Assembly: GCA_017453085.1 (NCBI GenBank)
Contig: JAFTKV010000070.1
Location: forward strand, 1 to 12,627
Direction: 5' to 3'
Origin: Clostridia bacterium
GTDB taxonomy: Bacteria > Bacillota > Clostridia > Oscillospirales > CAG-272
Length of the DNA stretch: 12,627 bases
This document shows, piece after piece, positions 5,673 to 12,626 of this stretch (the stretch's first letter is position 1; each line of letters starts with the position of its first letter). The notes beneath the pieces were generated by a model. It was given only the letters and a program-made list of their open reading frames with translations. It was not told the DNA's origin and did no database searches. The translations under genes and the position numbers were made by a program.

Positions 5673-6899
5673 TTACTCACATACAATTTTCACCACTCGC
5701 ACAACCAGATTCACGCCGTAGCCGTAGGATTCGGTGCGGAGCGTAACAGTATCACCCTCTTGGGTGAAGGTGGCAGGCTGTCCGTTGTCGAGAAAATGTG
5801 CGGAAATGACTTTTTTAGGTAGTACGAACCGTTCCAGGCCACGCTCCTCTGCAGGAAGCGCTACGTGACCGTCTCCGCCGGCGGACAGCTTGTGAATAAA
5901 GAGATAGTAGGTGTTGCCATCCTGCAAAAGGAAATCCTTGGGCTTGTTCTCTACCGCAATGACGGTGGGACGGGGATTGTGAAGTGCCTCATCATGGAGC
6001 GCAACCCACTGCCCCAGCACCTCCAGCATTCCGAGGTCAATCATTCGCAGGGAACCATTGGGACGGGGTCCTACGTTGATGAGATAATTGGAGCCGTAGC
6101 GGCGGCAGGCGGTGAGATCCTCGATGATCTCGGCGGTGGATTTGTAGTTGAGATCCAGCTCAGCGTAGCCCCAGTGGTCGCAGAAGACCTGACACATCTC
6201 GGAGGCAATGTATTTGGGGGAGTCAGCAAGATTCAGGGGTTGGGGCTTCCCACGCTCAAAGGTGACGCTGTCCAGCTCGATATGACCCAGTGCGCCTCGT
6301 GCGTCTAGTCCCGTGTTGTTGATGATCATCGCCTCGGGCTGATAGGAGCGGATCATAGAGTACATCGCATCCTCTTCCCAATCGGCGTTTGGCTTATCCC
6401 ACATTCCATCGAACCAGATGCCGCCGATCTTGCCGTAGTTTTTGCAGAGGATCTCTACGCTTTTTCTCAAATAGGCAAGGTATGTGGGGAAATCTTCACG
6501 GTAGGAGGGGACCAACCAATCCAGCAGGGTGTGATAGAAGAAGGGTATGATACCGTGACGGTTGCAGGCGTCCACGAACTCCCGTACCAAATCCCGTCCG
6601 CAGGCGTGAGGGGCGTCCAAATCGTTGAGCCCGCATGTATCGTAAAGGGAGAAGCCGTCGTGATGGCGTGCGGTGAGGGTGATGTAGTGACAGCCTGCAT
6701 TTTTTGCAATACTCACCAGATGCTCTGCCCAGTCGGGGGAGGGGCAAAAGTCCTTGTGGATGGGATAATAGTCCTCGTGGGAGATGCGATATTGGTGCTT
6801 GACCCATTCGCCCTTGCCGATGAGGCTGTAGATGCCGAAATGAACGAACATTCCCAGCCCCAGCTTTTCAAACGAACGGATATATTCCTTAACGATCAT
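5673..6899 (-). CDS. Alpha-L-fucosidase, GH29-type, predicted cytoplasmic
   Basis: Expected to release alpha-linked L-fucose from glycans or small fucosides by a retaining mechanism. It has 408 residues from MIVKEYIRSFEKLGLGMFVHFGIYS. GH29 hallmarks: MFVHFGIYS (17-25), TARHHDGFSLYD (76-87), GGIWFDGMW (159-167) with Asp164 as the likely nucleophile, and NYLINVGPRPNG (271-282). The C-terminal part (about 315-408) looks like the small beta domain. There is no signal peptide, so it would act inside the cell on imported sugars. The frame is open 16 codons further upstream, but the ATG at 6899 matches the family start and has AAAGGA inside the last codons of proC, which stops one base before this ATG. 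It is therefore translationally coupled to proline genes, an odd partnership. The acid/base residue cannot be placed by eye. Confidence 0.85.
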   Translation of the reverse strand: MIVKEYIRSFEKLGLGMFVHFGIYSLIGKGEWVKHQYRISHEDYYPIHKDFCPSPDWAEHLVSIAKNAGCHYITLTARHHDGFSLYDTCGLNDLDAPHACGRDLVREFVDACNRHGIIPFFYHTLLDWLVPSYREDFPTYLAYLRKSVEILCKNYGKIGGIWFDGMWDKPNADWEEDAMYSMIRSYQPEAMIINNTGLDARGALGHIELDSVTFERGKPQPLNLADSPKYIASEMCQVFCDHWGYAELDLNYKSTAEIIEDLTACRRYGSNYLINVGPRPNGSLRMIDLGMLEVLGQWVALHDEALHNPRPTVIAVENKPKDFLLQDGNTYYLFIHKLSAGGDGHVALPAEERGLERFVLPKKVISAHFLDNGQPATFTQEGDTVTLRTESYGYGVNLVVRVVKIVCE

Positions 6900-6900
6900 C

Positions 6901-7704
6901 TTACGAATCCTTTCCCATCTCTTGATTGCGGCGGTAGGCAGCCTCAACGGCGGCGATCACGGCTCCACGGAGGGAGTGCTCCTCCAATGCAGCCACGCCT
7001 CGGATGGTGCTTCCGCCGGGGGAGCAGACGGCATCCTTCAACTGACCGGGGTGCTTTCCGCTTTCCAAAAGGAGCTTTCCGGTGCCCAGGAGGGTCTGTG
7101 CGGCGTATTCCAGTGCTTTTTCTCGGGGTAGACCGCATTTCACACCCCCGTCTGCCAGTGCCTCTGCAAAGAGGCAGACGAAGGCAGGACCGCATCCCGA
7201 AACGGCGGAGGCAGCGTCGATCAGATGCTCGTCCAGTCGATCCGGTTTTCCCGCATGGGCGAGGATGTGCAGAAAGCTTTCCACATCCTCCGGGGTGACG
7301 GCGTCATTTGTGCAATACTGGATCATGCCTTCCCCGACCTCGGTGGGAGTGTTGGGCATGATACGGATGATGGGATAGCACTTCCCTGCCATCTCTTCGA
7401 GGGAAGAGACGGTAACACCTGCCGCCATGGAGATCAGCACGAAATGATCGGTACGGGCGGAGAATGTGGGAGCGAGTGCGGAGAGAAGATCCCGCAGAAG
7501 GTGCGGCTTGACGCCAAGAAAGATAAAGTCGCAGGTGGCGGCGATCTCTTTGTTGGTGGTGGAAGTAGCACCGATCTGCTCTGCGAGTACTTCTGCCTTT
7601 GCAGGGGTACGGTTAGAGAGGTAGAGTGTTCCGATCTCTGCTTTTGCTGCTGCGATTGCCAGGGCAGAGCCCATATTGCCACAGCCGATAAATCCGATTT
7701 TCAT
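6901..7704 (-). CDS. proC: Pyrroline-5-carboxylate reductase
   Basis: Catalyses the last step of proline synthesis, reducing 1-pyrroline-5-carboxylate with NAD(P)H. It has 267 residues, normal for ProC. The N-terminal Rossmann fold starts MKIGFIGCGNMGSAL with GCGNMG at 7-12. IRIMPNTP (113-120), SGCGPAFV (169-176) and SPGGSTIRGVAALEE (228-242) are the family's substrate-site signatures. The start is an ATG with AAAGGAG that overlaps the proA stop codon; the gap to proA is 11 bases. Its end overlaps the ribosome site of the following fucosidase gene. Together with proB and proA it makes the full glutamate-to-proline route on one transcript. The identification is secure. Confidence 0.95.
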   Translation of the reverse strand: MKIGFIGCGNMGSALAIAAAKAEIGTLYLSNRTPAKAEVLAEQIGATSTTNKEIAATCDFIFLGVKPHLLRDLLSALAPTFSARTDHFVLISMAAGVTVSSLEEMAGKCYPIIRIMPNTPTEVGEGMIQYCTNDAVTPEDVESFLHILAHAGKPDRLDEHLIDAASAVSGCGPAFVCLFAEALADGGVKCGLPREKALEYAAQTLLGTGKLLLESGKHPGQLKDAVCSPGGSTIRGVAALEEHSLRGAVIAAVEAAYRRNQEMGKDS

Positions 7705-7715
7705 AAAATACTCCT

Positions 7716-8972
7716 TTAGCGTATTTGTCCCTGTCCGCGGATGATATATTTGTACGAGGTCAGCTCCCGAAGCCCCATTGGGCCTCTGGCGTGAAGCTTT
7801 TGGGTGGAGATACCCATCTCGCAGCCCAGCCCGAACTCACCGCCGTCGGTGAAGCGGGTAGAGGCGTTGACGTAGACTGCCGCACTGTCCACAAGCGCGG
7901 TAAATTTAGCGGCATTTTCGCTGTTTTCGGTGACGATGCTCTCACTATGGCCTGTGGAGTGGATAGCGATATGGGCGATGGCTTCGTCCGTGCTGTCGAC
8001 GATCTTCACCGCCAGCCGATAGTCCAGAAATTCCGTGTCGAAATCCTGCTCTTTCGCAGGCGTTCCGTCGATGATGGCAGCGGCGCGGTGACAAAGCCGC
8101 AGCTCTACGGGAGATAATCCCGCTTCTGTCCGATCGGCGACCAGCGTTTTTTGCAATTGCGGAAGGAAATCTGATGCCACGTGGCTATGCACCAGCAGAA
8201 CCTCCATGGCGTTGCAGACCGATGGACGGGAGGTCTTGGCGTTGTTGACGATGGCAAGAGCTTTCGTAAGATCGGCAAATTCGTCCACATAGACGTGGCA
8301 AATGCCGGTGCCGGTCTCGATGCAGGGAACGCGGGCGTTCTCCACGCAGGAGCGGATCAGCCCTGCACCACCTCTGGGGATCAGCAGATCCACCTTGCCG
8401 ATGGCGGTCATCAGTTCGGTTGCGCTCTCTCTGGTGGTATCGGTGACCAGCTGGAGCGCATCCGCAGGCAGTCCTGCATTAGCGATTCCCTCTTGGAGCG
8501 CGGAGGCGATGGCGATGTTGGAGTGGATCGCTTCTTTTCCTCCCCGCAGGACGCAGACATTGCCGGCCTTCAACGCGAGTGCCGCCGCATCCGAGGTGAC
8601 GTTGGGGCGGGATTCGTAGATCATTGCCAGCACACCCAGCGGCACCGAGACCTTCTCAATCACCAGCCCGTTTGGGCGGGTGACGGTCTCTATCAGCCGT
8701 CCTACCGGATCGGGAAGCTTGGTGACGGCAAGAACGGCGTTTGCCATGGCTCGAATCCGCTCTTCGGTGAGGGTGAGGCGGTCAATCATCACAGAGGAGA
8801 TGGTGGCTTTACCCGCCACGATATCGGCCTTGTTGGCGGCAAGGATCTCGTGGGTGTGGGTGATCAGTGCGTCTGCCATTTCGGTCAGTGCACGGTTTTT
8901 CTGTTCGTTGGAAGCGGTTGCCAATGCGCTTTTACAGATTGCGGCGCGATCAAGTAGCTCGTGTACGGTCAT
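7716..8972 (-). CDS. proA: Gamma-glutamyl phosphate reductase
   Basis: Second enzyme of proline synthesis: reduces glutamyl-5-phosphate to glutamate-5-semialdehyde with NADPH. It has 418 residues, full length. Family segments seen: PLGVLAMIYESRPNVTSDA (111-129), CVLRGGKEAIHSN (140-152), LLIPRGGAGLIR (196-207), the catalytic cysteine in RPSVCNAMEVLLVH (C253) and a C-terminal GPMGLRELTSYKYIIRG. The ATG overlaps the proB stop codon (ATGA at 8969-8972), so translation is probably coupled to proB; its own ribosome site is weak. Such linkage fits the channelling of the unstable glutamyl phosphate between ProB and ProA known for the pathway. Confidence 0.96.
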   Translation of the reverse strand: MTVHELLDRAAICKSALATASNEQKNRALTEMADALITHTHEILAANKADIVAGKATISSVMIDRLTLTEERIRAMANAVLAVTKLPDPVGRLIETVTRPNGLVIEKVSVPLGVLAMIYESRPNVTSDAAALALKAGNVCVLRGGKEAIHSNIAIASALQEGIANAGLPADALQLVTDTTRESATELMTAIGKVDLLIPRGGAGLIRSCVENARVPCIETGTGICHVYVDEFADLTKALAIVNNAKTSRPSVCNAMEVLLVHSHVASDFLPQLQKTLVADRTEAGLSPVELRLCHRAAAIIDGTPAKEQDFDTEFLDYRLAVKIVDSTDEAIAHIAIHSTGHSESIVTENSENAAKFTALVDSAAVYVNASTRFTDGGEFGLGCEMGISTQKLHARGPMGLRELTSYKYIIRGQGQIR

Positions 8973-9745
8973 GTGTTGCTCGCTTTCTTGTGAAATCTGG
9001 TGCCGATAGGCTCTCCGTCCACGATGCCGTACAGAAGTGCGGGATCGGCGCCGTTGGCGATCACCATATCGGTGCCGTTATCGGTGCACAGCCTTGCGGC
9101 AGACAGCTTGGTTTTCATGCCGCCCGTGCCCAGAGCGCTTCCTGCGCCTCCTGCAAGGGCGATGATCTCGTCGGAGATCTCGGTCACGTGAGAGATGAGC
9201 CTTGCATCTGGGTGTTTGTGTGGATCGGCGGTGTACAGTCCGTCGATATCTGACAGTAGGATCAGGAGATCGGCGGATGCCACGGTGGCAACGATGGCGG
9301 CAAGGGTGTCGTTATCCCCTACGGCGATCTCCTCTGTGGCGACGGTATCGTTTTCGTTGATGATGGGGAGTACTCGCAGGGCAAGAAGTCGCTCCACGGT
9401 GTTGCGGAAATTTCGGGTTCGCTCGGCATTGTCCAGATCGCTACCCGTAATGAGAATCTGCCCAACCGTATGATTGTATTCGGAGAAGAGCTTGTCGTAG
9501 AAGTACATCAGCTCACATTGTCCCACCGCTGCGGCTGCTTGCTTGGTGGGCATATCCTTTGGACGCTCCGACAGCCCCAGCTTGCCGGTTCCCATTCCGA
9601 TCGCGCCGGAGGAGACCAGAATGATCTGGTGACCGGCGTTTTTCAGATCGCTGATCACCTTGCACAGAGTCTCTACGTGGCGGATGTGCAGATTACCGGT
9701 GGCGTAAGTGAGGGTGGATGTTCCGATTTTGATTACAATGCGCAT
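8969..9745 (-). CDS. proB: Glutamate 5-kinase, short form without PUA domain
   Basis: First enzyme of proline synthesis: phosphorylates the gamma-carboxylate of glutamate with ATP, normally the step inhibited by proline. It has 258 residues and forms only the amino-acid-kinase domain: KIGTSTLT (6-13), VSSGAIGMG (44-52), INENDTV (129-135), GDNDTLAA (143-150), SDIDGLYT (165-172) and GTGGMKTK (206-213). The PUA domain found at the C-terminus of about 365-residue forms is absent. Short forms are known in several bacteria, so this is not a truncation; the 4-base overlap with proA also argues for an intact end. The ATG is preceded by GGTGAT, which matches the anti-Shine-Dalgarno end. It is the first gene of proB-proA-proC-fucosidase behind a good promoter. 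Confidence 0.95.
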   Translation of the reverse strand: MRIVIKIGTSTLTYATGNLHIRHVETLCKVISDLKNAGHQIILVSSGAIGMGTGKLGLSERPKDMPTKQAAAAVGQCELMYFYDKLFSEYNHTVGQILITGSDLDNAERTRNFRNTVERLLALRVLPIINENDTVATEEIAVGDNDTLAAIVATVASADLLILLSDIDGLYTADPHKHPDARLISHVTEISDEIIALAGGAGSALGTGGMKTKLSAARLCTDNGTDMVIANGADPALLYGIVDGEPIGTRFHKKASNT

Positions 9746-9780
9746 AGAATCACCGTCCGATGAAAAGTAGATTGAGTTTT

Positions 9781-9809
9781 ATTATAGCACGGATCGTTGC
9801 GAAATGCAA
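9781..9809 (-). promoter_or_regulatory. proB operon promoter
   Basis: On the minus strand TTGCAT (plus 9804-9809) and TATAAT (plus 9781-9786) are 17 bases apart, with TG just before the -10. A small inverted repeat, GTTGC-GAAAT-GCAAC (plus 9796-9810), overlaps the -35 and could be an operator. It lies downstream of the terminator of the glycosyltransferase gene, so the proline operon is its own transcription unit. Confidence 0.8.
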
Positions 9810-9829
9810 CCGTTTCCGATAAGATGCCG

Positions 9830-9869
9830 AAAAAAATTCGGAGAATTGGAACAAATCCAATTCTCCGAA
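9830..9869 (-). terminator. Intrinsic terminator of the glycosyltransferase gene
   Basis: A perfect 13-base stem, plus 9837-9849 with 9857-9869, around a 7-base loop, with core CGGAGAATTGG paired to CCAATTCTCCG. On the minus strand it is followed by seven T residues (A-run at plus 9830-9836). It stands 34 bases after the stop codon. Confidence 0.92.
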
Positions 9870-9903
9870 GATGTAATTTCTGAATAAACAAAAATTTCGA
9901 AAA

Positions 9904-11481
9904 TTATTTCTGGTGCTTTTTGTCCAGCTCATCCAGGCTGATGCCGGCGTTGTGGGGGGTGGGCTTCCATTCGACACGGCGGAAGAGGGCGATGTACATT
10001 GCCAGCTTGCCGATGATATCGAAGATGGGGAAGGTTAGGCAGAACCACACCTTCTTGTACCACTTGATCTTCATGATGCGGCGATGCTCGATGATGTAGA
10101 TGTAGGCGGCGACGATGATGCCTTGTACGTAGGTGTAGAGCGTCCAGGTGAAGGTGAAGAGAGAGAGCATCAGGCAGGCCTCAAGCGGTGCGCGGAAGAT
10201 GGGATCGATGCCGAAGAAACGGAGTCCTTCCTCGATGATGTCGGGACAGAACCAGGTGCGGACGGTCATGGTGCCCATGCAGATCAGAGCAACCCGCAGC
10301 CCGAAGACCACGATCTTCTTGATCAACGTGGGGATCACGCGGGGATAGACGATGGAGAGCATGTCAAAGCTCATAAAACGCAGGCGGATATTGTTCAGCA
10401 GCCGTTTTCCCATGGAAAGAGGCTTGTTGCCGGTCACCTCGGGGCGGTTTGCGGCACCGTTAGTGACGAAAATATGCTTGGCCAGCTGAGGACCGGTCTC
10501 GGCGAATGCCTGCAGGTGGCCCTTTGCCCAGCGCACGCGCTGTACCCAGGCGGTCTTCATATCCACAGGCTGTTCGTCGTAGAACTCTGCCTTGTCGTTG
10601 TAGGAGATCTTGTAGCCGTTGGCAACTGCATCGGCGCAGAAGGCACGGTCTTCGGTGAGGGAGGTGTAGTTCCAGCCGTCCTTGATGACCTCCCACGCAA
10701 ACAGGAAGCCGGTGCCCTGAATACGGGTGGCCAGACGGAAGAGGGAGCGGGGACGGTGCTCCGAACGGACGGTGCGGAGCCAATGGACGCCGTAGGAGGC
10801 GGAGATCCAGTTATCGTCGAAGTTTTTGGTGTTACGGTAGGAGGTGACGATCTTTTCGCCTGCATCGAAGGAATCGTTCATGCGGGAGATGAAGTCGCGC
10901 TTGAGCAGATTGTCGGCGTCGAAGATGAAGTAGCCCTCGTAGGCATCGATGCCCACGTCTCGGCGAATGCACTCCACCAGATACTGCAGCGCAAAGCCCT
11001 TGGTGCGGTGCTCCATATCGTGACGCTCGTAGCAGATAGCGCCCATGCTGCGGGCAACCTCGGCGGTTTTATCGGTAGCATCGCAGTTGTCGGCAACCAC
11101 GTAGATGTCCACCAGCTCGGCGGGATAGTCCTGCTGACGGATGCTGTCGATCAGCTGTCCGATAACCGCTTCCTCGTTACGGGCTGCGACGAGGATAGCG
11201 TATTTATGTTGGTTTTTTGCGGGTTTGAACTTTCTCGTGGCGAAAATGCCCACGATTTTATAGATGGTTTTATAGAAGAGAAGGTCGGAAATCAGATCGG
11301 AAATGCCGTTGATCACGTCGATCAGTGCGCGGATGATGACGTTTGCGCTGAGTGCCACGAAAATGCCCTTGAAGAAATTGGATACTCCGTTGGCGACTTT
11401 TTTACAATGCTCGACGGGATTCAGAAAGATTCCCAGCACGTAATCGGTAATCACGGTCAAAAGCTTGCGAAGCAGGCCCAT
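9904..11481 (-). CDS. Membrane-bound family 2 glycosyltransferase (processive-type motifs)
   Basis: A 525-residue membrane glycosyltransferase. About 80 N-terminal residues with hydrophobic stretches (near 35-60 and 65-80) precede a GT-A domain. Motifs: AARNEE (99-104), DNCD (131-134), the metal-binding DAD (188-190), TED with the likely catalytic Asp (276-278) and QRVRW (314-318), the Q/RxxRW signature shared by cellulose, chitin, hyaluronan and poly-N-acetylglucosamine synthases. Hydrophobic segments near 388-405, 432-464 and 475-500 follow, ending in a soluble tail after WKPTPH. It likely joins activated sugars into a cell-surface polysaccharide; sugar and acceptor cannot be told from the sequence. 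The ATG has AAAGGAG. It stands alone between its own promoter and terminator, without export or modifying partners nearby. It could also be a non-processive relative. Confidence 0.85.
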   Translation of the reverse strand: MGLLRKLLTVITDYVLGIFLNPVEHCKKVANGVSNFFKGIFVALSANVIIRALIDVINGISDLISDLLFYKTIYKIVGIFATRKFKPAKNQHKYAILVAARNEEAVIGQLIDSIRQQDYPAELVDIYVVADNCDATDKTAEVARSMGAICYERHDMEHRTKGFALQYLVECIRRDVGIDAYEGYFIFDADNLLKRDFISRMNDSFDAGEKIVTSYRNTKNFDDNWISASYGVHWLRTVRSEHRPRSLFRLATRIQGTGFLFAWEVIKDGWNYTSLTEDRAFCADAVANGYKISYNDKAEFYDEQPVDMKTAWVQRVRWAKGHLQAFAETGPQLAKHIFVTNGAANRPEVTGNKPLSMGKRLLNNIRLRFMSFDMLSIVYPRVIPTLIKKIVVFGLRVALICMGTMTVRTWFCPDIIEEGLRFFGIDPIFRAPLEACLMLSLFTFTWTLYTYVQGIIVAAYIYIIEHRRIMKIKWYKKVWFCLTFPIFDIIGKLAMYIALFRRVEWKPTPHNAGISLDELDKKHQK

Positions 11482-11515
11482 TAGTTAATCTCCTTTCGGT
11501 TTCTGCGTATCTTTC

Positions 11516-11544
11516 ATTATACACTATCAAACGGCAAAAAGCAA
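11516..11544 (-). promoter_or_regulatory. Promoter of the glycosyltransferase gene
   Basis: On the minus strand TTGCTT (plus 11539-11544) and TATAAT (plus 11516-11521) are 17 bases apart, with TG before the -10. The start point would be about 27 to 30 bases upstream of the ATG, leaving a short leader that includes the AAAGGAG ribosome site. Confidence 0.75.
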
Positions 11545-11607
11545 GATGTAAATCTGCCGATTTTAGGGGAATAACGGTAAATTTGTGTGTGAAAGTGGAC
11601 GAAAACC

Positions 11608-11636
11608 AAAAACACCGACTGAAAGTCGGCGTTTTT
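11608..11636 (-). terminator. Intrinsic terminator after the zinc-ribbon membrane protein gene
   Basis: AAAAAC, one mismatch, CCGACT (plus 11608-11620) pairs with AGTCGG, mismatch, GTTTTT (plus 11624-11636) around GAA. On the minus strand the stem ends in TTTTT and more T-rich sequence. It begins six bases after the stop codon and precedes the promoter of the glycosyltransferase gene. Confidence 0.8.
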
Positions 11637-11641
11637 GAGAA

Positions 11642-12181
11642 TTAATAATAAAATATTCGTGTACGGAACAAATAAACGGTAGTTGCCGCTGCCAACACGG
11701 TGTAGACGACGGCAAGGATGACAGTCAGCAGCAGAATGGGAGAAGATGTTTCGGTAACGGCACAAAATACGGTTGGATAAAGAACGGTGCCAAGTAAAGC
11801 CAGCCCATGAGAGAGAGCAAGCAAAATGGGACCGATCCGGCGACGCTTTTGCATACGGTAAAGCGAAAAAACCGTTAATCCGAACGAAAACACAAACAGA
11901 GCGGCAAACATCCAATTCACCGTTAGCAATATCGGGTGAATCGCATATAAAAGCTGCAATACACCTGCGAAACCGCTGTTCAGTGTGCCCGGATAGTGGC
12001 CTGCTACCAGGATGATATAGAGGTTGATTACCACAGACAGAAAGCAAAGGAAGGGTGATAGCAGGATGATTGCACGAGTAAACGAGGCTTTGCGAGTTTT
12101 GGGTAGAATCAGCGGTGTTCTGCAGATAGGACACACAGTGGAGCCTTCAGGAAGCGAGGCTTCGCATTTCTTACAAATCAT
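11642..12181 (-). CDS. Zinc-ribbon multi-pass membrane protein of unknown function
   Basis: I do not recognise a specific family. The 179-residue protein starts with a compact zinc ribbon, Cys3-x2-Cys6 and Cys17-x2-Cys20 (MICKKCEASLPEGSTVCPIC), followed by a basic linker (about 25-36) and four hydrophobic segments near 36-60, 84-108, 116-138 and 147-171, with the positively charged RMQKRRR (109-115) between the second and third. The ribbon would face the cytoplasm by the positive-inside rule. Such small ribbon-plus-membrane proteins are common orphan genes in Firmicutes; sensing or scaffold roles have been suggested for some, but nothing here points to one. The ATG has GGAGG six bases upstream. 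It has its own promoter and terminator, so it is monocistronic. Confidence 0.8.
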   Translation of the reverse strand: MICKKCEASLPEGSTVCPICRTPLILPKTRKASFTRAIILLSPFLCFLSVVINLYIILVAGHYPGTLNSGFAGVLQLLYAIHPILLTVNWMFAALFVFSFGLTVFSLYRMQKRRRIGPILLALSHGLALLGTVLYPTVFCAVTETSSPILLLTVILAVVYTVLAAATTVYLFRTRIFYY

Positions 12182-12207
12182 GACGACCTCCGGTATAGTT
12201 TAATTCT

Positions 12208-12236
12208 ATTGTATCACAGGGCGTATCAAAAGTCAA
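12208..12236 (-). promoter_or_regulatory. Promoter of the zinc-ribbon membrane protein gene
   Basis: On the minus strand TTGACT (plus 12231-12236) and TACAAT (plus 12208-12213) are 17 bases apart, with TG before the -10. The ATG lies 26 bases beyond the -10, so the leader is very short. Confidence 0.78.
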
Positions 12237-12316
12237 CTATGTAATTAATAAAGTCCAGTTTGTCAACCGGATTCGAATGCTCATACTGTATTTAGTAAAA
12301 TATTGCTCCCTATAGT

Positions 12317-12421
12317 CGCCATGTGAAATGAAATTCGCCCCTCACATTTGCGAAGCAAATATTTCATAGCGAAGCTATTTCACATGGCGAAGCCATATTT
12401 CACTCGCCGAAGGCGAATTTC
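12317..12421. repeat. Array of four GAA-loop mini-hairpins within longer inverted repeats
   Basis: Four perfect stems each close a GAA loop: ATTTGC/GCAAAT (12346-12360), ATAGC/GCTAT (12366-12378), ATGGC/GCCAT (12384-12396) and TCGCC/GGCGA (12404-12416). Their starts are 20, 18 and 20 bases apart and the links are ATTTCA-like. Longer inverted repeats also occur: CGCCATGTGAAAT (12317-12329) with ATTTCACATGGCG (12377-12389), and GAAATTCGCC (12330-12339) with GGCGAATTTC (12412-12421). These folds exclude each other in part. This looks like a dispersed palindromic intergenic element; only one copy is in the window. Confidence 0.75.
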
Positions 12422-12425
12422 GTTG

Positions 12426-12457
12426 AAAAAAGCACTTGCGTAAGCAAGTGCTTTTTT
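12426..12457 (-). terminator. Intrinsic terminator of the tRNA pair
   Basis: A perfect 14-base stem, AAAAAAGCACTTGC (12426-12439) with GCAAGTGCTTTTTT (12444-12457), around GTAA. It begins two bases beyond the CCA end of tRNA-Leu and has T-runs on both strands, so it can act in both directions. Confidence 0.92.
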
Positions 12458-12459
12458 CT

Positions 12460-12546
12460 TGGTGCGGGCAACAGGACTTGAACCTGCACAGTCTTGCGAC
12501 CATAAGAACCTGAATCTTACGCGTCTGCCAATTCCGCCACGCCCGC
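12460..12546 (-). tRNA. tRNA-Leu (anticodon CAG)
   Basis: An 87-base class II tRNA with encoded CCA (plus 12460-12462). The acceptor stem GCGGGCG pairs with TGCCCGC with one G-T pair; the anticodon stem TAAGA/TCTTA holds loop TTCAGGT with anticodon CAG. A long variable arm (TGGTC-GCAA-GACT type) and a T arm with TTCAAGT follow. Leucine fits both the anticodon and the long variable arm. It reads CUG codons. Confidence 0.95.
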
Positions 12547-12550
12547 ATAT

Positions 12551-12626
12551 TGGAGCGGATTACGGGGCTCGAACCCGCCACCTCGACCTTGGCAAGGTCG
12601 CGCTCTACCAAATGAGCTAAATCCGC
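12551..12626 (-). tRNA. tRNA-Gly (anticodon GCC)
   Basis: A 76-base tRNA with encoded CCA (plus 12551-12553). The acceptor stem GCGGATT pairs with AATCCGC; D arm GCTC/GAGC; anticodon stem CGACC/GGTCG with loop TTGCCAA, anticodon GCC; T arm with TTCGAGC. It lies four bases upstream of tRNA-Leu on the same transcript. The promoter is outside the window, and other tRNA genes may precede it. Confidence 0.95.

Larger units (their letters stand above)
12182..12459. other. Intergenic region between the zinc-ribbon gene and tRNA-Leu
   Basis: A 278-base stretch without a credible gene. From left to right it has the promoter of the zinc-ribbon gene (12208-12236), about 80 plain AT-rich bases, a palindrome-rich element (12317-12421) and the tRNA terminator (12426-12457). 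Confidence 0.7.

Noticed and set aside
8969..9745. proB as a truncated gene because the PUA domain is missing
   Set aside because: PUA-less glutamate kinases are known, all kinase motifs are present, and the stop overlaps the proA start in a normal ATGA junction.
10084..11484. A 466-codon plus-strand frame opposite the glycosyltransferase
   Set aside because: Antisense shadow rich in Asp, Gly and Val; the minus-strand GT2 motifs, promoter, ribosome site and terminator all support the other strand.
12317..12421. Hairpin array considered as a CRISPR array
   Set aside because: Units are only 18-20 bases, the stems differ in sequence, there are no constant repeats with unique spacers and no cas genes.
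12375..12611. A 78-codon frame on the minus strand across the tRNA genes
   Set aside because: It is the translation of tRNA-Gly and tRNA-Leu (typical VEVAGSSPVIR and WRNWQTR-like strings), not a protein gene.
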